A DNA stretch of 32,851 bases from Folioceros fuciformis (taxonomy: Eukaryota > Anthocerotophyta > Anthocerotopsida > Anthocerotales): contig JBNGIO010006237.1 in NCBI GenBank assembly GCA_049999805.1, positions 1 to 32,851 on the forward strand. Reading direction: 5' to 3'. Positions 1 through 9,020 of this stretch are shown one piece after another. The first letter of the stretch is position 1. Each line of letters starts with the position of its first letter. The translations under genes and the position numbers were made by a program. The notes beneath the pieces were generated by a model, which did no database searches, had not been told where the DNA came from, and worked only from the letters and a program-made list of their open reading frames with translations.

Positions 1-205
1 TGGCAAGCTCTCACAATTCCATAAAACAAGCTTGTTTCCGACAAGCGATTGCTTACAAGCGAGTTGCAGCCTCTGTAAAAACGACAGGCAAAGTCGAGAA
101 TCTGGGTCGTCCGCGTTGTATCCAGACTCCATCACAATCACAATCATTATCGTGGACGTTGATGTGAAAAGGCAAACATATTGGCAAAGGTTACTAGCGT
201 GTTAG

Positions 206-871
206 CTATGCCATCTCGGAGAGCCCCACGCGAGAGCTGGTCTTGGCGTGGGGGATTACGGAGGCGAAGGCAGAGGCCACTAGGTCGGACGGGAGCGCGC
301 CGAGCACGGTGGGAAGGTTGAAGACGCCGGAGTTTTGGCTGTTCATGACGGCGATGGCGGTGGCCTTGATGGTGCCAGCATTGCGCTGGTAGTGCACCAG
401 GCCTCGGGGGAAGACGAACACCTCGCCCTTGTTCACCACCTCCTTGTACAGGGTGTAGCCATTGGCGACGAAGGCCACCTCGATGCTGCCATCCACCACG
501 TAGAACACCTCGGAGGCCCGGGGGTGGATGTGCGGCGGGTTGAAGCCTCCCACGGCCAAGTCCACCCGCGCTGCGGCCACGCCCAGAGTGTTGACTGCGG
601 GCCAGAACTGCGCCGACCCCGGCATCACCGCTACCCCGAAGGGCGCGTTGGTCGGGTCCAGCCCGTTCACGAACGCCGAGTACTTGAAGTCCGACGACTT
701 CACATCCGCCACCGGCTTGCAAGAGAAGCCGTTCAGGCTGCTCCCGGCCAGAGGGTTGGAGGCGACGCAGAAATCCTGGAGCGGGTCCTCGTCCGCGGCC
801 CAGGCCGGAGCAGCCAACATCGCCACCGCTGCCACCAGCGCCAGGGCCATCACTGCCATCCTCCGAGCCAT
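206..871 (-). CDS. Germin-like protein (secreted cupin)
   Basis: Single-exon gene of 221 aa. The protein starts MARRMAVMALALVAAVAML, a short basic stretch and a hydrophobic core ending near AWA, which is a signal peptide for the secretory path or cell wall. Two cysteines near the mature N-terminus (DFCVASNP, FSCKP) match the germin disulfide. Germin box 1 is seen as GGFNPPHIHPRASEVFYVVD, with the His-x-His and Glu metal ligands, and box 2 as GEVFVFPRGLVHYQRNAG, with the fourth ligand His. All four manganese ligands are present, so the cupin barrel should be functional. Known members show superoxide dismutase or oxalate oxidase activity, or neither; the sequence does not say which. The start is the first ATG on the minus strand; the frame is open 9 codons further up but without an ATG. 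Length is normal for the family. The sequence is GC-rich at third positions. Confidence 0.95.
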   Translation of the reverse strand: MARRMAVMALALVAAVAMLAAPAWAADEDPLQDFCVASNPLAGSSLNGFSCKPVADVKSSDFKYSAFVNGLDPTNAPFGVAVMPGSAQFWPAVNTLGVAAARVDLAVGGFNPPHIHPRASEVFYVVDGSIEVAFVANGYTLYKEVVNKGEVFVFPRGLVHYQRNAGTIKATAIAVMNSQNSGVFNLPTVLGALPSDLVASAFASVIPHAKTSSRVGLSEMA

Positions 872-950
872 GGACGCTTGCGAAGCTTGGCGTGCCAAAT
901 AGCGAAGCCGGGGGCGGAGTGCTAAATCGTGAAGAGTGCTTGCCTGGGGG

Positions 951-960
951 CCTTTTTAAG
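951..960 (-). promoter_or_regulatory. Possible TATA element of the germin-like gene
   Basis: On the minus strand the sequence reads CTTAAAAAGG about 80 nt upstream of the ATG, in an otherwise GC-rich stretch. Position and base content fit a TATA-like box with a short 5' UTR. There is no direct evidence of a transcription start. Confidence 0.35.
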
Positions 961-1870
961 GGCATGCACAATAATGCACCTACTTGACGGAATCGGACAA
1001 GGTACGTAGGATGCCGTGCCTGGCTTGCCCTTGCCCGACTCCGTGCAGCCACGCACGCAGATATTGCACGTGCGTGCTCAAGGATTGCTACGCCGACACA
1101 GAGTGCAGTCAGATTTGCTTTGAGATTCCTTGCAGCCTGGGCTCTCTCTCAACGAGTCTTCAGTCTAACGTTACAGCGCGGATAATTGGCAATGACCTTC
1201 ACACCTAGCCAGGGATGAACTTCCAAGGGAATTTTGGATTCGTCAACGGATGTCGTCTCGAAAGACAATGCAGAATGCAGCATCAGGGCTGGAGAATTTT
1301 GAGGTCCTTCGCTGGAGCTCCGGGCCCAGCCGTGTTTTCTCTCGCTTCCAAGCAAGCTTGGCATGAACTTCTCTTGTGTCTCTATGTGCAGGTAGGTACT
1401 CTGAGTACGTCCAAGCCTGCAAATAGGACAAGGTCTCCCCGCAAGATCTAATGCTGCCAATGCTCTACCTTCGAGAAGTAGGCCAATTCAGATACCTCTT
1501 CTCCACCTGCTTGTTGAACATGAGCGCTGCGCTTCTATCAATAGCTATTACATCTCATAGTACACCACTGCACCTGCAATGCCACAATGCTGCTGTCACA
1601 CCAGTTCAATTGTGCGACGTGCTCATTGAGACTTTCTTTTCCTTCACAATCGGGCGACTTGAGCTTCTGGGGCCGCCGTTGGCTCCCTCCAATTCTTTAG
1701 GTCAATGACATCTGTGGTTTAGGAAAACTTCAAAGCACACTTGGATTTTTACAGCCTTTGGAACTGGAGATGGTGCACCTTGCAACTGCTTTGTTGAGAC
1801 ATTTCGTACGCGTACACTTGCAATGATCCAGAGGCCAATTGGCGTCTGGATCCTGCAGCAGGGCCCACCC

Positions 1871-1927
1871 ATGCTTTCTGTCCGTGGGCCCATGCTTTCT
1901 GTCCGTGGGCCCATGCTTTCTGTCCGT
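1871..1927. repeat. 21-bp tandem repeat, 2.7 copies
   Basis: The unit ATGCTTTCTGTCCGTGGGCC plus one C begins at 1871, 1892 and 1913; the third copy is cut after 15 bases. The copies are identical. Because 21 is a multiple of three, the repeat keeps all frames open and makes a 7-residue repeat in translation. The first unit continues a diverged direct repeat shared with 1320-1395. Confidence 0.95.
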
Positions 1928-2111
1928 TCCAGAAAAGCATGAAATGAGCTTCTCTTGTGTGTCTATATGGAAGAAGATACCCGCCTTCCCGACGCTGAGG
2001 CTCTCTTCGCGATTTCTCCCATCGCGCTTTCCCACCGTCGCCTGTTCTTGAGTCTCAAGCTGCCCCTGACACTCAGTACTGATACTGATGACGATGATGA
2101 CGAGAGTGATC

Positions 2112-2339
2112 TGTTAGGATAATCTAGTTAAGAGAGTGCTTAGTCATCGATCCCTAGCAATAGCTCTCATTGGTAGATAGCGAAGAGTCACGACGTTTAG
2201 ATCGCAACGTTCAGCACTCATGCCTCCAAAAGGGCAGATCGTGCAAAAGGGCAGATCGTGTATCGTGTATGCGCTGTGAGTGTACTAATGATAATCCATT
2301 GTCTTTCTTAATTTGTGTGCTCAGCGTAGAAGAACAACA
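2112..2339 (+). repeat. 5' LTR of Copia 1
   Basis: Begins TGTTAGGATAATC and ends GAACAACA, the usual TG...CA borders. It is 228 bp, 24 bp longer than its partner, because a 17-bp stretch (2228-2244, repeated 2245-2261) and a 7-bp stretch just after it are doubled. The rest matches the 3' LTR at about 95%. Confidence 0.95.
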
Positions 2340-2352
2340 TGGTATCGGAGCC
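2340..2352 (+). other. Primer binding site of Copia 1
   Basis: TGGTATCGGAGCC directly follows the 5' LTR. It differs by one base from TGGTATCAGAGC, the plant Copia site complementary to the 3' end of initiator tRNA-Met. The stretch from here to the gag start at 2692 is untranslated leader. Confidence 0.9.
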
Positions 2353-5236
2353 ACTCTAGCGATGTCATTAGAGGTTTTCATAATCAGATGGCACTTTAGA
2401 TCCTTCCTGGTGACCATCACAAGGAAAATGGAAATTCCAGAAATTCCTTCACTTCCCATGAGCAATGGAATGGTAGAAAGACGAACTCGGGAACTTGTGC
2501 TGGATAGACAATTTTTGCATCAAGCACGACTTCATGATGAAGACTCATCAATCTCAGAAATGGAGCAAATTCTAACCTGCACAAATGACTATAGTCAGCC
2601 CAGTACATTACCCACTCAATAAAATTGCCTGTAGTTTTTAGGTAGAAGCACATTATGGCAGGCATACCCTAGCCAAATAGCATTCAGTCTCATGTTCAAA
2701 GCTTTTAACGGCAGCAACTACTCAACATGGAAAACCAAGATGCAACTTCTTCTACGAAATGAAAATGTATGGACCATTGTGGAGGGGACAGAACTCGTAT
2801 CGATACGGGGACCAGCGACCCCTGGTGGTACACAGCCACCTGCTCTCCCTCTAACTAGACCATGTAGTGTTGCAGACTGGGAAGAGCATAACTTAAATGC
2901 TCTCACCCTGATCTCCTTCTATGTGGAAGATTCACACAGTCAGTACTTGGATGAGTGCACCACATCACATGCTGCTTGGCTAGCTCTACATCAATTATGT
3001 GAGACTCATGACTCATCTACTAGGCTGTACCTACGTCGTCGTTTCTACCAGATCAAAATGCAAGAAAATGAAGCAATTTCAGCATTTCTTCTGAGATTCA
3101 AAGAGTCCCTATCACAATTGGCAGCATCAGGAGTTAAAATAGATGAGGATGACAAAGTAGAAACATTGTTGTCCAGTATGCCAGAAAGCTATGATATAGC
3201 CGTCATAAATATAGGAGCGAGACCTACCCTGACTGTAGAAGAGGTGGGAGGTCTCTTATTAAGGGAAGAGTATAGACGCTTAGGAAAGTCAAGTGCCCTT
3301 GGTGGTAGTTCCTCATCTACAGCTTTGTATGCCAGCCGTAGACCCTTCCCTAGGAACAAGCCCTTCCCTAGACCATCCTATGATCATGTTGGAACATCCA
3401 GCAAGCCCCCGGCTAAATCAGAAACCTCAGCAAAGAAAGGTAAATGCAACTATTGTAAATTACCTGGTCACTATGCTCGAGAGTGCAAGAAGAAAAAGTC
3501 AGATGAAGCCTCCAAGTCCCGCATTGGAGTGCATTCAGCCATAGCCTTCATGGCTAGTGAGACTCTTAGTCTCTCCCAACCTGATGTGTGGATCCTAGAT
3601 TCAAGAGCTACCAAATACATGACACCCAACCACTCATGGTTTCAGTCGTATGAGCCCCTCTCTACAGGTGAAAAAGTCTACCTGGGTGATGACACCCCAG
3701 TCCCCATTGTGGGGAGAGGTACAATTCCTATCGCTTTCTATGATGGATCCGAGAGGCTTATTACACATGTCCTGCATGTTCCCGGGTTGAAGCGAAATTT
3801 ACTCTCCGTAGGTCGTATTACAGATGCTGGTTACAATCTATAGTTGCATAGAACTAACTTTACCATACAAGATCCACGAGGTGAATTGGCTCTTACAGTG
3901 AGAAACAAGGTGACTTCTATGTGCTTAGCGGTGCTCCAGGCGGTTCTTCCCCTTCGAACTTGGGCTTCACCCCTGCAGCATTAAAAGCCACAGTCAGTAA
4001 TCCCCTCACCTCTCTTGACTTGTGGCACCGAAGGTTAGGCCATGTGAGTCCTAGCAAACTGCAAGACATGCTTTCCAAGTAGGCAATTATTGGACTCACT
4101 GTCAATCCTTGTGATGCTCCTAGTTTTTGTGAAAGCTGCGTGCATGGCAAGCATCAATGCCGCTCGTTTCCCAAAACTGGAGCACACAGGGCCACCAAGG
4201 TGTTAGAGCTCAAACATAGTGATCTTTGCGGTCCTTTCCAAACTCAATCTATAAGTGGCAAGACCTGGCTTCTCACCTTCATTGATGACTACACTAGGCA
4301 TGTTACTGTCTATTTTCTACGCCACAAGAGTGATGTCCTGGATGCTCTTAAGTCCTATTGCACCCACGTAGAAACACAACATGGGCCAAAGATTCACCTC
4401 CTTTGCACCGACAATGGCACAAAATATTGCAATCATGCATTCCAGGACTATTGCTCAAGGTCGGATATTCAGAGACAAAGTACTGTACCGTATACACCTG
4501 AGCAAAATGGGGTTAGTGAACGCCTCAATCACATGCTTATGGAGGCGGCTCGTACAATGCTTAGGGCAGCCGGGCCTTCCCAATACCCTTTGAGCGGAGG
4601 CCATCTCCACAGCAGCCTACTTGCACAATCGTGTACTAACCAGTGCTATCCCCAACATCACTCCAGAGGAGGCTTGGACGGGTCGTAAGCCTTCTATTTC
4701 TCATCTACGGACCTTTGGCTGCTATGCCTACGCACACATTCCCAAGGATTTGCGCCGCAAACTCGATTCCAAGGCCCTCACCTGTGTGTTGGTAGGCTAC
4801 AATCTAGAATCGAAGGCCTATCGCCTCTATGATCTTGCAGCCCATAAGATCATTGTGGCCAGAGATGTGGTCTTCGATGAATCTCGTTTCTATGGCAGCC
4901 CAATGCCAGTGGGAGCTCTTCCCTCTCGCACCATAAGCCCTCCATACCCTGGCGCTGGTGATCTTTGGAATATCCTCTGCTGCAGGAGCGCTCTCCCGCG
5001 GTGCTATCGGCACATGTGATTCCTGAGGCTGTCCCTGCCCTTGTGGTGCCCCCTCCTGTCCTGCCAACCCCGGTGGTGCAAACCCCAGGCCCGCTGCTTG
5101 CGCTCCTTCCTACTCCAACTATTCCTCCCCAAGGTACCCCTATTTCTCCCTCCTTTCTTGCCTCTTCCTCAGATATTGAGGACTATGGTGGGGCTTGGCC
5201 TCTCTCCCCTACTCGTGCCGTGCCTGTGGTGCTTCC

Positions 5237-5336
5237 NNNNNNNNNNNNNNNNNNNNNNNNNNNNNNNNNNNNNNNNNNNNNNNNNNNNNNNNNNNNNNNN
5301 NNNNNNNNNNNNNNNNNNNNNNNNNNNNNNNNNNNN
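5237..5336. other. Scaffold gap (100 N) with duplicated edges
   Basis: Exactly 100 N lie between two identical 45-bp sequences, 5192-5236 and 5337-5381. A round 100 N usually marks a gap of unknown size. The repeated edges suggest two contig ends that overlap but were not merged, so the true sequence may lack both the gap and one copy. Confidence 0.9.
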
Positions 5337-6780
5337 GGCTTGGCCTCTCTCCCCTACTCGTGCCGTGCCTGTGGTGCTTCCTTCTGGATTTTCGTTCCGC
5401 CCCGAGCACCCTGTTCCTGGGTTGCCTCGTCTTGTGCCTCCCCAATTTGGTGGGGACCTGGTGGAAAGATTGTTGGCGCCACAAGCAGAAGCATCCCAAT
5501 CTCGGCTACACTCCAAAGGCAGGTAGGAAGTTAAAACCTAAACGTGACCCCGACTTTTCATACCTTTCTTATTTAGCAGATTATGAAGAAACTCCTCTAA
5601 AAGCATCGGAGGCTCGTGAGTCTGTGACCATGAGAGAGGCATTGTTTGGCCCCACGTCAAAACAGTGGGAGCAAGACATACAGTCAGAGTATGATTCCCT
5701 CATACAGAATGGTACTTGGGAATTAGTTGATCTCCCACCAGGTAGAAAACCCATCATCTGCAAATGGGTGTTCAAGCATAAACATGATTCATTTGAACAG
5801 ATTAGTCGCTATAAGACTAGACTTGTAGCCAAGGGCTATAGCCAGGTTCAAGGGTTAGATTATGAGGACACTTTCTCGCCAGTCATGCGGCTGGCAACTG
5901 TGCGTGTCCTGCTGTCCTTGGCCACCATGCTAGATATGGAAGTCTACCAGCTAGATGTAAAAACTGCATTTTTGCATGGTCATCTAGAGGAAGAAATCTA
6001 CATGATGCAGCCCGAAGGTTACACTTCACCAGGTACTGCTAACAAAGTGTGTAGGTTAAAGAAATCCATCTACGGCTTGAAGCAAGCCCCAAGGTCCTCG
6101 AATGCCAGGATCAATGAGTACTTGCTCAGACACGGGTTTGACAAAAGCTCTGCAAATTCCTCCTTGTACATCAAGCATGAGAATGGTGAATTCATAGCTC
6201 TAGGTCTTTGGGTTGATGACACCATCCTAGTCACTAAGGATCTTGATTTGCTAGCTCGTACCAAGGCACTCCTTCAAGCAAAATTTGACATGACGGATGT
6301 TGGAGCTATTGAGTTTTTCCTAGGCATACAGGTTCTTGGTAACCGAGCTAACAGAACTATGTTTCTAACTCAAAAGCAGTACATTCATTCTATGTTAGAG
6401 AGATTTAACATGTCGAATTGCAATGGTGTGAGCACACCATTAGAGGCCAACAAGAAGCTAATGAAGGCAGACTCTCCCCAGACCGACGAAGAAAAATCGG
6501 CTATGTCTGGTTTTCCTTACCAACCAGTCGTAGGTTCAGTCATGTATGCTAGCGTGTGTACTCGTGTTGATCTTTCCTTTACATCTGGCAAATTGTCTTA
6601 GTTCTCCTCTAACCCAGGGGACGATCACTGCCAGTCAGCCAAGCGGACGCTACGATACATGAAGGAAACTACTGATCACGGACTAAAGTATGGAGGTTTG
6701 TCATCTTCGGATGGTCTCACTCTCACCGGCTTTTGTGATATTGATTATGGCAGTGACCAAGACTCTAGAAAGTCCACCAC

Positions 6781-6814
6781 GGGCTACGTACTCATGCGGG
6801 CTACGTACTCATGC
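6781..6814 (+). repeat. 17-bp tandem duplication inside Copia 1 RNase H
   Basis: GGGCTACGTACTCATGC occurs twice without a spacer. Seventeen bases are not a multiple of three, so the second copy throws the RNase H frame off just after the conserved RKSTTGYV motif. It looks like a post-insertion lesion. Confidence 0.93.
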
Positions 6815-7207
6815 TTGGTGGTGGAGCTGTCGCCTGGTCAAGCAAAAGGTAAGCCACTGTTGCTCAATCGAGCACGGAGGCTGAGTATATTGCAGCAGCA
6901 GAAATGGCCAAGGAGTGCGTTTATATCCGAAGACTTCTTACAGATTTACAACAGCCTCAACCTGGTCCGACTATGATCTATTGTGACAATCAAGCGTGCA
7001 TGGCCATGTCAAAAGACCCAACATACCACGGGCGAACGAAGCACATACAAATCCGATACCACTTTATCCGAGAGATGGTGGCAGCAGAAGAAATCACTCT
7101 CGCATTTTGTCGCTCTGAGCAGAACTTGGCAGATGTTTTGACGAAGTCTCTACCCAAGGAGCAACATTAGAGATGCGTTACAGGATTGGGCGTGACCAAG
7201 CCAGCTG

Positions 7208-7218
7208 TCTAGTGGGAG
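7208..7218 (+). other. Polypurine tract of Copia 1
   Basis: TCTAGTGGGAG directly precedes the 3' LTR, at the place where plus-strand DNA synthesis is primed. The second Copia element has the same core AGTGGGAG. Confidence 0.85.
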
Positions 7219-7422
7219 TGTTAGCATAATCTAGTTAAGACAGCGCTTAGTCATCGATCCCTAGCAATAGCTCTCATTGGTAGATAGCGAAGAGTCACGA
7301 CGTTTAGATCGCAACGTTCAGCAATCATGCCTCCAAAGGGCAGATCGTGTATGCGCTGTGAGTGTAGTAATGATAATCCATTGTCTTTCTTAGTTCGTGT
7401 GCTCGCGCGTAGGAGAACAACA
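7219..7422 (+). repeat. 3' LTR of Copia 1
   Basis: 204 bp, from TGTTAGCATAATC to GAACAACA. It aligns with 2112-2339 along its whole length and lacks the 17-bp and 7-bp duplications of that copy. Confidence 0.95.
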
Positions 7423-8538
7423 GATCCGATAATGGTGGTTGCACGGTGGGGTGGTGCAGTCTTCGCCGTGGTGAGATTCCTCTCGAGCTCTGAGGTAGGG
7501 TAGCTATAGGAAAATGAGTCATCGGAACAAGGCCAGCTATCAACAAGTGCATAGCCCTCAAGCCTTGCTTTGCCATATTCATTTGCATCCAGACTTCTCA
7601 GGCCTTCTCAGACCCTGACCTGTTGTAGGTGCCCAGCCTTGCCTCTTCAGGTGGGCACTATCATGATATGTATTATGGTAATCTAAAGCCTTCTGACCAC
7701 TCCGCACCCATTTACATGGCTGTGAGCACTCATGCACAGATCCTTGGGTCAGCTATGAGCTTGTGATACGGTGCACGTTTCTTAGCAAACGTAATGGCTC
7801 TGAACATAAAGGTGTATGGCATGCCAAAGCGGACACTCTCTCACTATGCTTTCCCATAGGGTATCTACCAGAATATTCCCTTTTGATGTCTATATTTTTT
7901 GTTTTGGTAAGCCGACCAAATCGAACTCCACACCAAAGGGACATGGCTCAACGGTTACAGCCCGTTTTGCCGGGCGGCCTTAGGGCAAAAAGCCCAAACA
8001 CGGCCTGTAACCATGGGTGGGGGTGCGCCCATGCTTGAGCAAGGTTTGCTTGCAAAGTGCAAGCATGTCTTGTTTGGTTTTGGCTCTAAAACTTGCGTAC
8101 GCGTCAAAGGGGACGCGTAAACCCTGTGTTTGTAAAAAAACTTAGAGAGAAGGGATGCGTCCCCTTGGCATGCCATAAAGATGGCGGTGGGTAAAGAAGG
8201 AAGCAGTAAGAGGGTGAGGACTTCTTAAGAAACATTTTATTGTTCCTTCGTCTTATCGTCTCATGTGCTCGAGAATGTGCCGTGGAGTTTAGTGCTACTC
8301 GGTTTTCCCTCGGACAGCAATGACTTGACGGTTGTCTACCATTGTGCACTTTCTATCATACATGTTGTAGATGCAAAAATATCTGTCTAAGATGGTGCAG
8401 TTTCTTTCATTCATTTTGTACATGCAACCCAAATGAGGGTGGAGGAGCGGACTCCCTGCTCAAGAGGCCACCCCTCATTTTACTCTTGGGGCGCGCCAAG
8501 ATTCCAAAGTAAGTAAGTGTGCTAAGTGTTGGATAGAT
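7423..8538. other. Spacer without a recognised gene
   Basis: No protein family or RNA gene is recognised here. It holds a possible 60-bp stem-loop (7953-8012), a 10-bp inverted repeat (8107-8116 with 8157-8166) and a diverged tandem pair of about 38 bp (8341-8377 and 8392-8428, sharing GTGCA...TTTCT and ATGCAA ends). Short open frames exist but look random. Confidence 0.6.
7953..8012. repeat. Imperfect inverted repeat (possible stem-loop)
   Basis: GGTTACAG at 7953-7960 pairs perfectly with CTGTAACC at 8005-8012. The pairing extends inward with few mismatches (CCGT with ACGG), and the loop side has a second short complement (GCCCGTTTTGCC against GGGCAAAAAGCC). No known RNA family was recognised. 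Confidence 0.5.
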
Positions 8539-9009
8539 TGTTAGAAGCATCAGCGCCATGTGTGGCACTGTCGATTGTAGATAGCTAGCTGTAAAGGTAG
8601 TTGGAGGTACGCCGACCGCCGTCGGTAGTGGAGGCCTCCGTCCATAAAATGCTCTCCGCTCTAGTTAGATAGGGCCACTTCTCCCGCTCTTGGCTGTAGA
8701 GGAGTCCCGTTGGTTGGTGTATGCCACCACCTTGGAGGAGGTGGTGAGGAGGGGGCTGTGGTTGGGTTTTCTAGCAATCGGCTTAAGGCCCTGCAAGTAC
8801 TCTCACCCCTCCTTGAGGTCAGTCGTGAAAATGTTCAATGCATCTCTGACCGATCGGCGTGCAAGCAAGAGAATCAATTAGGTTCGTGGTCTATACAGGT
8901 TATGTGTTCTGGTAAAGAAGTGCCACGAAATGCAACCACTTAGTAGCATGTCGTTTTGTGTCAAGTGAACCGTGCCCTAACTAATGCTAGGGATACTATT
9001 ATTGTAACA
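8539..9009 (-). repeat. Probable 3' LTR of Copia 2
   Basis: The right border is firm: on the minus strand TGTTACAATAATAG starts directly after the purine tract. The left border at 8539 was chosen because the minus-strand sequence there ends CTTCTAACA, giving matching 5-bp ends TGTTA/TAACA. Near that end the minus strand has CATTTTATGG, a possible TATA. With no partner LTR, the left border cannot be confirmed. Confidence 0.5.
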
Positions 9010-9020
9010 CTCCCACTTAG
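9010..9020 (-). other. Polypurine tract of Copia 2
   Basis: The minus strand reads CTAAGTGGGAG immediately before the LTR start TGTTAC. It has the same core as in element 1 and fixes the inner border of the 3' LTR. Confidence 0.85.

Larger units (their letters stand above)
872..2111. other. Spacer without a recognised gene
   Basis: The stretch lies between the germin-like gene and the first Copia element. I see no recognisable protein family. It holds the germin promoter side, a diverged direct repeat (about 1320-1395 and 1864-1978) and a 21-bp triplication. Both copies of the direct repeat have open minus-strand frames of about 100 codons whose products look related, but no start context, intron structure or known domain supports a gene. 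Confidence 0.6.
2692..7170 (+). pseudogene. Copia 1 gag-pol, degenerate
   Basis: Gag starts MFKAFNGSNYSTWKTKMQLL and ends in a zinc knuckle CNYCKLPGHYAREC (intact CX2CX4HX4C). The protease motif is damaged: WILDSRAT instead of DSGAT. A TAG stops the frame at 3841; a one-base shift near 3900 leads into the pre-integrase zinc motif (LWHRRLGH ... CESC), with a further stop at 4080. The integrase keeps its three acidic residues (HSDLCGP, CTDNG, NGVSERLN), then shifts frame near 4600. Reverse transcriptase (about 5620-6600) keeps the double Asp in LWVDD and YGLKQAPR. TAG at 6599 and TAA at 6850 sit where the family has Gln. RNase H is shifted by a 17-bp duplication and ends LADVLTKSLPKEQH. The reading frame of 4740-5236 is unclear next to the gap. 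The element cannot make a full polyprotein. Confidence 0.93.
2112..7422 (+). mobile_element. Ty1/copia LTR retrotransposon 1, complete but inactive
   Basis: A full-length element bounded by two LTRs (2112-2339 and 7219-7422), with an initiator tRNA-Met type primer site right after the 5' LTR and a purine tract (AGTGGGAG) right before the 3' LTR. Gene order is gag, protease, integrase, reverse transcriptase, RNase H, which defines Copia. The bases GATC abut both ends (2108-2111 and 7423-7426) and are the likely target-site duplication, one base shorter than the usual 5. I count roughly ten substitutions over the aligned LTRs, about 5%, plus a 24-bp length difference, so the insertion is not recent. 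The coding part has several frameshifts and stops. A 100-N scaffold gap lies inside. Confidence 0.95.

Noticed and set aside
335-1052. Several open frames on both strands overlapping the germin-like gene
   Set aside because: They are shadows of a GC-rich coding exon; only the minus-strand cupin frame has conserved motifs.
2170-2622. 150-codon open frame over the 5' LTR and leader of Copia 1
   Set aside because: It spans the LTR end and primer site, has no gag likeness, and depends on the private LTR duplications.
4965-5534. Open frames reading through the 100-N gap, with Pro-rich products
   Set aside because: N bases are translated as unknown residues, and the gap is probably an artefact. 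The sequence is the variable linker between integrase and reverse transcriptase.
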